DNA from: Leishmania mexicana MHOM/GT/2001/U1103
Taxonomy: Eukaryota > Euglenozoa > Kinetoplastea > Trypanosomatida > Trypanosomatidae
NCBI RefSeq assembly: GCF_000234665.1
Contig: NC_018315.1
Location: 248,001 to 312,000, forward strand
DNA: 64,000 nt
Reading direction: 5' to 3'
The notes under the pieces are model-generated. The model was not told the origin of the DNA. It did not search any database and saw nothing but the letters and a program-made list of their open reading frames with translations. The position numbers and the translations under genes are program-made. Shown piece after piece: positions 10,923 through 21,214 of the stretch (positions are counted from its first letter, which is position 1; every line of letters starts with the position of its first letter).

Positions 10923-11871
10923 TCTTGGTAGCGTTGAGCATGACGAAGGAATGACACGCACGCACGCGCCATCACAGACAGGAGGGGAACGTGTCTCTGC
11001 GGTGTTGTCCTTTCTTTTGTTTCCGCATTTTCTTTTATTATTATTATTTATTATTTACGTTTTGGACTCCATTTGCTTCGTGTTTGTTGACTTTATATAT
11101 ATATTTATTTATATATTTATATTTATTATTCTTTTCTCTGCGACGACTTCTCCTCCCCCCTTTCTCCCCCTCTTTGTCTTGCTTCCCCTCCTTTTTTTTC
11201 GTTTGACAAGTCGCGCCTCCCACCCACTCGTCCATCCGTCCATCCCTTCTCCCCAGTCACCCACAGACACACGCCATCTTCCGTTCTCCATCCGTTGCTT
11301 CATCAACTGCCCTTTCCCTTCTTTTGCATCTCCATCGCCTCTTTCTTCTTCCCGTCCCTCCGCCCCCTTCCCCTCCCCTCCCCTCCCCACATGCCACCAG
11401 GGTGTGTTTCGTCTCCGTACGGTCTTTGGCGGTGGCTCGACAGAGAGAACGCCGAGGTGAGAGGGGGATCACAGCGAAAGGGAACGGTACCTTTATATCG
11501 CACGCGTATATCATTATCAGCATCATCGAATTTCCCCCCTTCCCTCCCCTCAACAACAACGAACAAAACACACACACACACAGGAGCGAAGCTTGAGTGC
11601 AACGAGAGAGAGACACGCACACGCGCTGATGCGGTGATGCGCGCTTACTCGGGTTGCACAAGAAGTGGAGAGGGGGACCCCTCCCCGATCACTTTTCCTT
11701 CAAAAAAACGAGAAGCGATGCCCCCACTAAGATCCTGGTTGCAAAAGCGCGCTCATCCTGTTCTGTAATAACGCATGTATGCTTTCCCTGTGGCGCGTGC
11801 GTGTGCACGCATCGTCCTTTCCATCTTTTTTTTTCGCTGCGGTCTTTCATGACTTCCTGCCCACGCCCGCG

Positions 11872-11875
<4 letters not shown>

Positions 11876-11904
<29 letters not shown>
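11876..11904. repeat. (AC)n microsatellite
   Basis: About 14 AC units in spacer DNA; no coding frame is supported around it. Confidence 0.9.
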
Positions 11905-11907
<3 letters not shown>

Positions 11908-13223
11908 TGGGCTCCGTCAATCGAAAAGGGCGAGTGAGACACGCACGGAGAGAGGAAAAGTACGAGTTAGGCGGAGGCGGAGGCGGGGGGGACGGAGGTG
12001 ATCAGGCGGACGCGCACATGTACGGAACATGGCGGGGGGGGGGAAAGCGCATCACGAAATTGTGGGATGTGGCGAGAGGGTGTGGCGGGTGGTGCTGCGT
12101 GATGGTGTCGTTTGTAAAGTTATACATGTGATGGCCCGCAGAAGCGATAAAAAAACGGAGCGCTTCGAGCAACCCGATCTCTGTAAGAGGCAAGGACTTT
12201 TTCTTGTATTTGATCTGTGTGTACCTGGCCATGCCCTCTCCTCGCATAAGGGGTGTGATCGTTTATTTATATATTTTCATCTTTCCCTTTCACGTCTCTC
12301 TGTGCGGCAGTCTGCATCCTCTGCGTGCGCGTGCCTCACTGAGCCTGTGCGGTGCCTGATTGGAAGCCCGTTCATGTGTCTGTGTCTTGTTTGATACTAT
12401 ATATATATATGTTTCGTTGATCCTTCAGCCGCTGTGCTCGCATAGGGCGCCTTGGGCCCCCCTCCCCCTCCTCCCCCTTTCTCTTCCTGTTGTCCTGCAC
12501 ACAGGGCGGGAGGGATGTTTTAGAACGAAACAAAAGAAATATAAGAGGAAAAACAGTGGTGGAAAAAAAGAAAGGGAGAGGATCAGTCATGCACACAGGC
12601 AGAGCTGTAAAACACGTGGCGCATGAGCGGCGACAAGGCATTGTGTAGGCGTATGGACAACGATGCATGCTTCATGCACATGACGCACACGCACCCCTCG
12701 AAAAAAAAACCGACGACGACGAGCACCTCAACGCCGACACTGAGGAAGACAGCAGCCCAACTGCCTCCTCGTTCAAACTTTGACAGCGGTGGCCCATGCA
12801 GCAAAGTGAGAGGCGGAGAGGGCATACCCAGGGCTTTGCCTCGATTCACCTGCGATAAATGTGTGCTTGTGCTGACGTTATAATGTGACGGCGACAACGG
12901 ATGCAATCCGGCGAAGGGGAAGGCGATCAAAGCCGCTCGCAACGGGGTGTCTTTTTTTTGTTTTTGTTTTCGACCCTTTCCCCTCTCCCCCCCTCTGCAT
13001 CTTCTTTCCCTCTCCCCCCTCTCTCTATGCATCATGGCCCAGCCTCGCCTCCCATTCGTTTCGCGCGCGAACACACTGTGTCTCTTCCTCGCAGTGCGTT
13101 TCACCGTCTGTCCTTTGGTCTCCCGTGTGCGCCTTGCTTCTCCTGGCCTTGCCTGCCTGCATGTCTCTCTCTCTCTGTGTGTGTGTGTGTGCGCTTGTGC
13201 GTGTGGTTCATCGTTGCCTTCAG

Positions 13224-13265
13224 CATATATATATATATATAAATAAATATATATAAATATATGTA
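13224..13265. repeat. (AT)n / AAAT microsatellite
   Basis: AT units interrupted by AAATAAAT, ending in ATGTATAAT. It lies directly after a TC/TG tract. Confidence 0.85.
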
Positions 13266-14725
13266 TAATTTCCGACTTTCGCTGCCTTCTCTCTGTCGAT
13301 CTTCGCCCCGGTCCTCTTCTATCACCGACTTTGGACGTTGTTGTTTCCTCTCGTGCCGGTCACGTGGCCATCTCCCCCCCTCCTCTGCCCCCCCCCCCCT
13401 CCCTCCCTCATCACCATATGCAGGCTCCGACCACGAGGGCATCTCTTTTCGCATATTCTTTGTTGTGCTTTAGCGAGTATGTTATACATGTGCATGTATA
13501 CATACCTCTACACACACGTATATATATATATATATGCATACGTGGGCGGTCATGGAGGCATGTGTGCTTGCTTCTCCACGTCTGCGTACGTGCGCACGGG
13601 TGAGTGTACCCAGCAAACGAACAAGGGAGCTGGTGATACGTTTCTTTGTTTGCTCCCGTTCGTTTCCTTTTTTTAATGATACCGTGGTCATCCTTATCTC
13701 CACTTCCATCCGAAAAGAAATCATCATCGTCATCATCGTCGTCACTCTCTCTGTGCGTACGTCTGTGTTCTGCGCATCTGCCCATTTCTCCCCACCTCGC
13801 GTACTCTACGAGATGCTGACGGCAGCACAAGGAAACCGCGAGTCCGCCAAGTAAACCAAAAAAAAACGAAAACAAAAAAGAAAACATGGAAAAGAAAATG
13901 GAGGCGGCCATCAGGAGCGTGCCCTCTTGTCTCCTCTACTTACTATCTCGCGCGCGCGCGTCTGTCTCGCGCTCCTCCTCCTCCTCCCCGTCTCCACTTC
14001 AGAGCCAGTGCCGCAAGCTCTATGCCTGCCTCGTCGACATCTCTGCTCTCTCCTCTGGGGAGGACGGGATGCCGGCTCTTTTTCCCCGCTATCACTTCTC
14101 CATCTCGCGCGATGGAAAGAGTACCGCAGATTTTTGCGCCGCTTGATGTAAGCGACACTTGCTACGCCTCGCTACAGCGGCTGCCGTGGTGCGAAAAAGA
14201 AAGAAGGAGTAGCATTGCTTTCTCACGAGCATGCGACTTCACTCGACTTCGTCCTCATCTCACCGCTCTCTGTCCGCACGTTTCCCGTTTGCCGTCCGTC
14301 TCGCTTCAAATACCAACATGCATGCGTTCTCGCAGTCGATGGCTTTCAAGAGGGCGTAGCACCTCCACCCCCGGCGAAAAGGTAAAAGAGTGTACGTCAT
14401 CCGCATCTTTTCCGTTGTCTGCTTCTCTCTTCCTCGCCGCTGCTGCGCAGCAGCGGCAGCGTCGTCGCAGAGACACCTATTCCGGAAGAACAGACAAGCC
14501 AAAAAACAGAAAGAGCGCAGCCTCCGCAGCGAGTGCACTCAAACACGTCCACACAAGCCGCAGGACCGCCTCCTGTACCTTACACTACAACCACACACAC
14601 ACATACCCGCTCCTCCGCACTCATCGAGCACGCTATGCAAAGGATGACCGAACAGCATTCGAACCCGCCCCCTCCCTCTCCACTCAGACAGAGCGGCGGA
14701 GGCTTCGGCGGCCGCGGATCCATGA

Positions 14726-15126
14726 TGGCTTTCCGAGGATGGGACTCACTCCTGCGATGATCGCCTCGACTTAGAGGCGAAGAACGCCGCGCATCAGCAA
14801 GATACCCGTTACGTCAAGGGCGTGAACTAGAAGAGGCACTTCGTCTGCTTCACCGCCGCCTCCTTTGCCATGATCTGCGCCTCGACATCGTACGCCTTCA
14901 ACCTGTTCAGCGGCAGCCTTCGCGACAAGTACAACTTCGACTCCCGCCAGATGTCCACCATCAACACGGTGGGCATGGTGTTCGCCTACTTTCTGCTGCC
15001 GTACGGCACGATATACGACTACCTCGGCCCGCTGCCGGTGTACATCCTTGCGTGCGTGCTGGCGTCGCTGGGGCTGCTGCTGATGGGCCTCACGTTCCAC
15101 GACGTGATTGGCGGCTCTGTCGTGCG
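14726..15126 (+). pseudogene. Mosaic relic of a third nodulin-like MFS gene
   Basis: Nucleotides 14858-15126 are identical, by manual comparison, to 7505-7773 of MFS paralogue B and encode TM1 to TM3. The frame upstream (from about 14726) is open but not copied from paralogue B. It reads like a diverged N-terminal tail, with DDRLDLEAKN, DTRYVKG and then KRHFVCFTAASF, which aligns in position with ARRYGLLTLASF of paralogue B. An in-frame TAG at 14828-14830 interrupts it, and after 15126 all similarity stops abruptly. The best reading is a dead third family member whose middle was overwritten by gene conversion from paralogue B, or a partial duplication joined to an older remnant. An ATG at 14870 leaves a 111-codon open frame, but it holds only a quarter of the transporter. 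Confidence 0.7.
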
Positions 15127-16062
15127 TCGTTGCGCTGGTCTCCTCATCTACAGTCGCAAGCGAAGCCCCCCTTCACCACCTCTGCCGCTGTCCTTCTCTC
15201 GTTGATGTGAACCTCCTCTTTTTCTCACCTTTACTGCGGCATCACTTGTCATCGGTGCCACCCACAGATGCTCACAACTGCACGCTTGCGTCGGTCTCTG
15301 ACATCTTTCTTTTTCCTCGCTGCTACTGCCGTTGCAACGCCGTATTTGCCGAAGAGTCACACGCGCGACTTCACGGCTGAAGTATTCGCCGTGTTGTGCA
15401 TGTGTGATGGACGGGGGCTGCTCAAAAACAGGACACACACACAAAAAAGAACACCGTAGGCGAGCATCATCTCTCTTGGTTAGAGTGTCGACTTAGATCA
15501 TAGAACCTCACCGACCCTTTCTCTTTCGCTGCCGCCTCGCTGATCTCGCTCGACAGCCGCAACGACAACAGACCGCTCTGCCCGTACGCGCGTGGGTGTG
15601 CCGCGTCATCCTCGCCGAGCTGGTTCGCGTCTCGCGCATTTTTGTTTTCTCTCTCTTGTTACTCCCCCTCCTCCCACCGAATCATGTCTTCCACCACCAC
15701 CCTCACGGGTGTTTCTCTCGCGTCTTCCGTTTTTCACCGATCCGCGTTGTTGAGCGTCTGTCGCCCTTATCAGCCTTCTCATCATCTATCGTCATTTGCC
15801 AGCTCGGCACCCCGTCTCCCTATTCTTCGGCTTGTCTGCCGCCCTCTTCACCTCCCTCTGTTTACATTGATCTCGCGGCCGTTGTCCTCGACCCCCTTTT
15901 TTTCTTGGTGTTGGTGGCGTGGGTGCTCGGCATCACCTCGAGGCGCTCCCTCGGTGCATACCGGTGACCTTCCCACGCGTGCAAGCGAATGGGCGGCACA
16001 GGTGCTCCGGTGCCTCTTCACACTTTTATCGTTCTTACCGGTACGTCTTGCCTTCTCCCGCC
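15127..16062. other. Spacer before the ankyrin gene
   Basis: MFS similarity is absent from 15127 on. The rest is pyrimidine-rich (15640-15920), suited to trans-splicing of the ankyrin gene. No further gene is seen. Confidence 0.55.
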
Positions 16063-16743
16063 ATGTCCAGCGCCACGAACGGCTCGGAGACGACGTACTT
16101 CACTGCCATCGCCAACCGCGACGTTGAGGCGCTGAAGGCCCTCATCGCGCAGAACCGCAACGTGAACGAGGTGGCGCAGGACCCGGCGCTGTATCACCGT
16201 ACACCGCTGCACGTATGCGTGTGGGACAACTTCGTGGAGGGCGCGAAGCTGCTACTGGACGCGGGTGCGGATGTGAACGCTCTTGACGACCTGCACGACT
16301 CCCCGTACCTGCTTTCCGGCGCTGAGGGGCGGCAGGAGATAATGGAGCACATCTACAAGAACGCCGAGCGAACAATGCGGTACGGAAGCCAGACGAGCCT
16401 CCGCATGAAGACGAGCGTGCCGGACCACTCTATCGTGAACCGGTTTGGAGGATCTGCCCTGATCCCCGCCTGCGAGCGCGGTCACGTGGAGATGGTGCGC
16501 CTGCTTCTGCAGAAGGGTGCCGATGTGAACCACTACAACTACCACCACTGGACTGCTCTGCTGGAGGCTATCGAGCTCGGTGGTGACGATCGTGAGCACG
16601 TCGATATTGTGCGGATACTCATCGAGAACGGTGCTGATGTTAACCAGGTGGATGGTGCCGGCAGGACGCCACTGTATCTCGCACGCAAGCACAAGTACAA
16701 GCGGATTGCCGCGCTGCTGGAGGCCGCCGGCGGTCACGAGTGA
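16063..16743 (+). CDS. Ankyrin-repeat protein
   Basis: A 226-residue protein made almost wholly of ankyrin repeats. Clear units are at about residues 46-75 (TPLHVCVWDN to LLLDAGADVN), 131-158 (SALIPACERGH to LLLQKGADVN), 163-194 (TALLEAIELG to LIENGADVN) and 200-226 (RTPLYLARKHK to LLEAAG); weaker ones lie at 10-40 and 79-100. No catalytic or membrane domain is attached, so it is probably a protein-interaction scaffold with an unknown partner. The start is the ATG at 16063, in a CCATGTC context; the frame is open further up to 15919, but that part is UTR-like. A SIDER copy begins 155 nt after the stop. Confidence 0.88.
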   Translation: MSSATNGSETTYFTAIANRDVEALKALIAQNRNVNEVAQDPALYHRTPLHVCVWDNFVEGAKLLLDAGADVNALDDLHDSPYLLSGAEGRQEIMEHIYKNAERTMRYGSQTSLRMKTSVPDHSIVNRFGGSALIPACERGHVEMVRLLLQKGADVNHYNYHHWTALLEAIELGGDDREHVDIVRILIENGADVNQVDGAGRTPLYLARKHKYKRIAALLEAAGGHE

Positions 16744-16897
16744 AACATAAGAAGGGACGGGGAGGATGCATCCAGGGAGAGGTGAACATGGGACCGACCT
16801 GCCAGCGGTGACAGGCGCTCATCATTCATCGAAGCGAGCACACAACCACACCGGCGCATACACGCGCACCATTCGGGTAGACAGTGATGATGCAGTG

Positions 16898-17406
16898 CAG
16901 CCCCTCCCTTTTATCCCTGCTTTTACCCACCCACCTCTCGTGTTGGCAGGGCCAGGTGCCCGCGATGTGGGGAGGTAACAGGTATGTATCGCTTCTGATG
17001 TCGGCGGCCAGATCCTGGATGGCGTGGCGTCGGAGCGACCTGCTGCAGTGCACGCGCCTGACCCATCCACATGATGGGGCGGCGTGTCAGCGCGACTCGA
17101 GCGTATCCGACCCCCGGCCCTTGCACCGCCTACTGGTGGATGGGGAGCCTGAGCGCCACCGCGAGGGATGCAGCACGCGGCGGCCAGCGTGATGGGAGGA
17201 GCTGCTGTGAGGCGACCTGCGTGGCGGGGAGGGGGGTGGCCCGTGCTCGAGGCGGAAGCCGTGCTTGAATGACTGAGTCGGTATATTGCTGCAACGCGTG
17301 TCTAGGGCTGCCATCGCACGACGCGATGGGGGAGGAGGGCCTGTGACCGGCCGTGTGGTGGCGGAGTGGTGGTGGAGGGGGTTTGAGCTCACGCGCCCTG
17401 CGGCGG
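16898..17406 (+). mobile_element. SIDER retroposon, copy 2 (5'-truncated)
   Basis: A 509-bp element matching 5568-6076 with a single substitution (16970) and ending at the same GCGGCGG-type 3' boundary. It lacks the first 112 bp present in copies 1 and 3, which is the usual form of 5' truncation in retroposons. It lies sense in the presumed 3'UTR of the ankyrin gene. Confidence 0.75.
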
Positions 17407-18170
17407 AGAAAGAGTGGCCCCGCGCACATCTCGGTGCGCTTTTCTCTCCCCTTGCGGGGGTGTGCACAGGTGCGCTTGGACGTCACGTTGTTGGTGTAAC
17501 ATATTTGACTGTTTGCCTTCGTGGACATCGTGCACTCGTTCGCATTTTTGTTTTACGGCGGATGGTTGTGCGTGTGCGTGAGCGTGTGTGTGCGCTTCAC
17601 TCGATGGCAGCTCTCTCGCCCGCTTTCTTTTCGTGGTTTTGTATTTCTCCCCCTCCTGCGGCAGCGGCCGAGCAGCTCGAAGCGTGAAAGGAATCGAGGA
17701 GAGCGAGAGAGCGAGTGGGCAGGGCTCAAAGAAAAGGCAGAGCACGGTGACGTGTGCGCACCTTCCTGAGGCAGGGACGGGTCTGTGGCGAGCGCTGCAA
17801 TGAAAGACGTGTACGCGTGTATGTATGTGTGTGGGCAAGCCCACTCGCACGCTGTCTGCGCCAAGCACATAGGGATGCACTGCAGTCGGCTCCACGAAGA
17901 GGCCACGTCTGCTCTGCGCACGAGAGGCGCTTGCGGCAGTGCCGAGAAGAAAAACGGGCTCGTCCTTGCTTTGCTGCGCAGGTGTCTCCTGTCGTTTCGA
18001 TCATCCGGTCCTTCTCCTTCTTGGGCTCGTCTTTCCTTCACCGTCGCCAGCAACACACCTTCGCAGAAAGCTTCTCTCCCTTGATCTCTCCCCACGAGCA
18101 GTCGCGTGGATCGCTAGACGAACCATAATAAGGCAAGGCACCATATACAGAGAACAGCGCAGCGGGTGAG
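17407..18170. other. Spacer before the Get3 gene
   Basis: No gene is supported. The last 180 nt are pyrimidine-rich. Short open frames on both strands have no recognisable features. Confidence 0.55.
17987..18050 (+). promoter_or_regulatory. Candidate polypyrimidine tract and AG acceptor for Get3
   Basis: A C/T-rich tract with CTTCTCCTTC and CTTTCCTTC runs, followed by CGCCAG with AG at 18049-18050. This would give a 120-nt 5'UTR. It is a good textbook arrangement but has not been tested. Confidence 0.5.
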
Positions 18171-19403
18171 ATGATGGACCCGACTCTGACGGATCTGCTG
18201 CACGCCAATCTGGAGTGGATCTTTGTCGGCGGCAAGGGCGGCGTGGGGAAAACGACCACGTCTTGTGCGTTGGCTACCTTGTTTGCCACGACGCCAATCA
18301 GCGATGCCGCGTCGCCAGGAGGCACGCGCCCGCGACGGGTGCTGCTGATCTCGACGGATCCTGCGCACAACCTCAGTGACGCCTTCAACCAGCGCTTCGG
18401 CCCACATCCGACACCGGTGAACGGGCTGGAGGAATCCTTGGCTGCCATGGAGGTGGATCCGAAGAACTTCACCCACGGTGCATTGATGAGCTCCCTGACA
18501 GGAACGAAGAGCGACGGCAGTGCTTCGTCCTTGACCGAGGAAGCGGAGGCAGACGCCGCCCAGGACACCACAAGCTTTGCTCGTATCGGTACAGTTCTCA
18601 AGGAAGCGGCGCGCACCATGCCCGGCATCGACGAGATCTCTGTGTTTGCAGAAATTCTGCACTACGTCCGCACGCTGTCCTACGACCTGCTCATCTTCGA
18701 CACCGCGCCGACGGGCCACACGCTGCGCCTGCTTGCATTGCCGCAGACGCTGAACAGTACCTTCGACAAGCTGATGAGCCTGGAGGGCTTGGCGCCGATG
18801 ATAGAGGCTGCCTCGCACCTTATCGGCTCCAACCTCGGCGCTCTTGGTGGTGCTTGTGGTGACACCGCGGGCTCCTGCGAGCAAGCAACAGCTGCGCCTT
18901 CGCTGTCGAGCGCAGCTCCCGGCGCCGGCTCGGCGGCTGCGGCTTCGTCACAGAGCAGCTGGTGCATCACCGCAGACGAGGTCCGCTCGACAGCGCTTCA
19001 TTGGCGTCAGACGATGGAGGAGGTGCAGACCCGCTTCAATGACCCGAACCGCACCAGCTTCGTCTGTGTCTGCATTGCCGAGTTTTTGAGCGTTTACGAG
19101 ACAGAGCGGCTTGTGCAGGAGCTCATGAAGTACAACATCGGCTGCGACAGCATTGTGGTGAACCAGCTCGTGCTGAAGCCGTCGTCAGAGCCACCGTGTC
19201 GCATGTGCTCGGCTCGACAGAAGATCCAGGCGAAGTACCTTGAGCAGATTGGCCTCCTGTACGAGGACTTCCACGTCGTGAGGATGCCCCTGCTCAGCGA
19301 CGAGGTGCGCGGCGTCCCGGCGCTGAAGAAGTTTGCGCGCTTCTTGCAGGAGCCGTACGATCCGGACAAGCATGGGTACATCGATGTGCAGGAGCCTTGC
19401 TAA
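18171..19403 (+). CDS. ASNA1: Get3/ASNA1 (TRC40) ATPase for tail-anchored protein targeting
   Basis: A 410-residue P-loop ATPase of the ArsA/Get3 family. The deviant Walker A GGKGGVGKTT is at residues 20-29, the switch I STDPAHNLSDAF at 61-72, the switch II FDTAPTGHTLR at 176-186, and the nucleotide-specificity Asn in NQLV at 331-334. The zinc-binding dimer motif CRMC, with Cys343 and Cys346, is also present. Get3 dimers bind transmembrane segments of tail-anchored proteins in the cytosol and hand them to the ER. This copy carries a low-complexity Ala/Ser/Gly insertion at about residues 222-262 and another at 108-136, making it longer than the usual 330-350. The start is uncertain by one codon (MM). 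The family name 'arsenical pump ATPase' reflects bacterial ArsA; no ArsB partner is seen here. Confidence 0.93.
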   Translation: MMDPTLTDLLHANLEWIFVGGKGGVGKTTTSCALATLFATTPISDAASPGGTRPRRVLLISTDPAHNLSDAFNQRFGPHPTPVNGLEESLAAMEVDPKNFTHGALMSSLTGTKSDGSASSLTEEAEADAAQDTTSFARIGTVLKEAARTMPGIDEISVFAEILHYVRTLSYDLLIFDTAPTGHTLRLLALPQTLNSTFDKLMSLEGLAPMIEAASHLIGSNLGALGGACGDTAGSCEQATAAPSLSSAAPGAGSAAAASSQSSWCITADEVRSTALHWRQTMEEVQTRFNDPNRTSFVCVCIAEFLSVYETERLVQELMKYNIGCDSIVVNQLVLKPSSEPPCRMCSARQKIQAKYLEQIGLLYEDFHVVRMPLLSDEVRGVPALKKFARFLQEPYDPDKHGYIDVQEPC

Positions 19404-21214
19404 TGAGCTGGCCTGTGTCGATGCTGATGCTGGCGAAAAGGCGCCCGCGCTGCACTGATGGCAGGACCGTGTGCTCGTGCAAGCGCTCTCGACAGGGCCA
19501 GGGAAGGGACGCGAGTGCCTGGGAGATGGGAGGGTTGGATGCACGCGCCTTCCAACTGCTCTGAAGCCATTTTTCTTTGTCCCTCTGATGCTCGTCTGCC
19601 GGGCCCTTGTGTGCAGCGCCGTGCTACGGCGGGAAAGAGAGGCACACACGAGTCGCAGTTCTCCCTCGGACACCACACACGTTAGCACACCCGATGACGC
19701 AGAAAACCGGCGGACACACGCACACATACACCCATGGACACACGCACGCACGCACATTAGGTGAGCGCGCACAAAGCGACTCTCACGTCTGCGTGCGCTT
19801 CTAGGCGTCGTCTTTTTGGGGCATTTTTTTGTTGTCCAACTGCCTGTCGCCGGCGCCTCCCTTGCGACGCCCAGGTCACGCGGCGTCCTTCAACTATCTC
19901 TGGGTGCTGCAGCCATTCTTGCTAGTGGATACCATCGAGCAAGCTGCACACTCTCTTCGTTCATCGCACTACTCGACTACTCTTCATCACGGTCATGCAG
20001 CGCGGCAAAGGAATAGAGGCCCGACTCTCGTGGAGAGGACGGCACTCATGTGTTTGCTCGTGGTTGAACCCACTGCTCACCGCCTGTGCGTCGACTAGGT
20101 GACCATGCTATTCCTCTGTGATGGCTGTCTGTTGCTTTGCCTGCACCCCGTGCTCGCCAACGAGTGCGTAGGCAACGGCGGACCCGTGCAGAGGAATGAT
20201 GGTGGTGGTGGTGCAAGCGTGAACCCCCCCTCCCCACCACCACCACATACACATACAGAGGTACAGGAGGAGGGGCACACGCGTAGGTGAGGCGCTCTAC
20301 CGCACTGCTTCGGCGCGGTGCGGTGCTCATCGGCTCTGGACTTGCGCGCTCTGCTTTCTATGTTTGAATTTTGCGTTACCTCCCACTTGTACCTTTCTGC
20401 GCCGCTTTTCTCCTACTCGCGTCTTCTCATCCCTCTTTTGCCCCCTCCCGCCCCCATCCGTCGCCCCGCCCCATCTGCCTCCCATGTCTCACTCCTCAGC
20501 TGCTTGCTAAATCGGTACCTGCACAGCGGCAGACCAGCACGCACACACGCACACACGCACATGGTCAGCTCAAGCAGTCACAGTCCACCAAGAGCGAACA
20601 CGTAGAACACAGGTTTACACCGTTGCCTCAGTGCAGGTCACCATCGCACGAAGGGGGAGGGTGGGGAGAAGGCAAAAGTTGGCGGGGAGTTTTTATGGCC
20701 TTTTTTCTCTCTCCTCGACAGCGACGCGCCCATTAGAGATCCTCCAAAATACGAAAGCGAGAAAAAAAAACGCAACGAGGAGGAGGAGGCGACGGTGACA
20801 CGACTTAGCGACAGTGCGGTGACGGGTGCTTGGTGTTCCTATCGTGCACGCCTCTCGCCTTCTTTGTTGTCGTTCTCGTTGAGTGTGCGAGGGCGAGGCA
20901 GGTGTGGGCAAAGAGCGGCTGTGGCACTTCGCTCGCTCTTCTTCTTTTAACCTCCTTCGGCCTGCATCACCTCTGCCCCGTCTCCTCTGCACGTCCCCAC
21001 CCTCACGAGCACAGACGTCAGGGGACGCAGGTGTGTGGGGAAGAGGGAGGGGTAGGCAAAACAAGGCTCTCCTCCGATCCTCCCGCCCTTCCCTTCCATC
21101 CCCATCGTTCTCGCATCCACGCACCACCGTCGCGTAGACCCATCGCCTTTCCCCGCAGACACTCGCCCGGCCCGCCATTTTCTTTTCCAAGGACGTCTCA
21201 GTCCGCCTAGCGGC
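19404..21214. other. Spacer between Get3 and the coiled-coil gene
   Basis: No gene is supported. It contains CA-rich DNA near 19706-19760, CCACCACCA-type runs near 20200-20255 and pyrimidine tracts before 21215. The open frames are short and compositionally biased. Confidence 0.55.

Larger units (their letters stand above)
9239..14725. other. 5.5-kb gene-free span rich in microsatellites
   Basis: No open frame here has the even codon use or protein-like composition of the neighbouring genes, on either strand. The span carries T and C homopolymers, a C-then-A homopolymer pair near 9927-9950, a TG/TTG tract (10723-10806), (AT)n runs (10899-10922, 13224-13265, 13519-13535), AT-rich DNA near 11090-11130, an (AC)n run (11876-11904) and long C-rich tracts. 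It is unusually long for a spacer inside a unidirectional cluster. It may be a long 3'UTR plus the decayed remains of a lost MFS copy, since a relic lies at its right edge. Confidence 0.6.

Noticed and set aside
14022..14774. 250-codon frame before the MFS relic
   Set aside because: Low-quality composition, no motifs, and out of frame with the relic.
15919..16062. Extension of the ankyrin protein
   Set aside because: The sequence upstream of 16063 is UTR-like, and the ATG at 16063 has a suitable context just before the first repeat.
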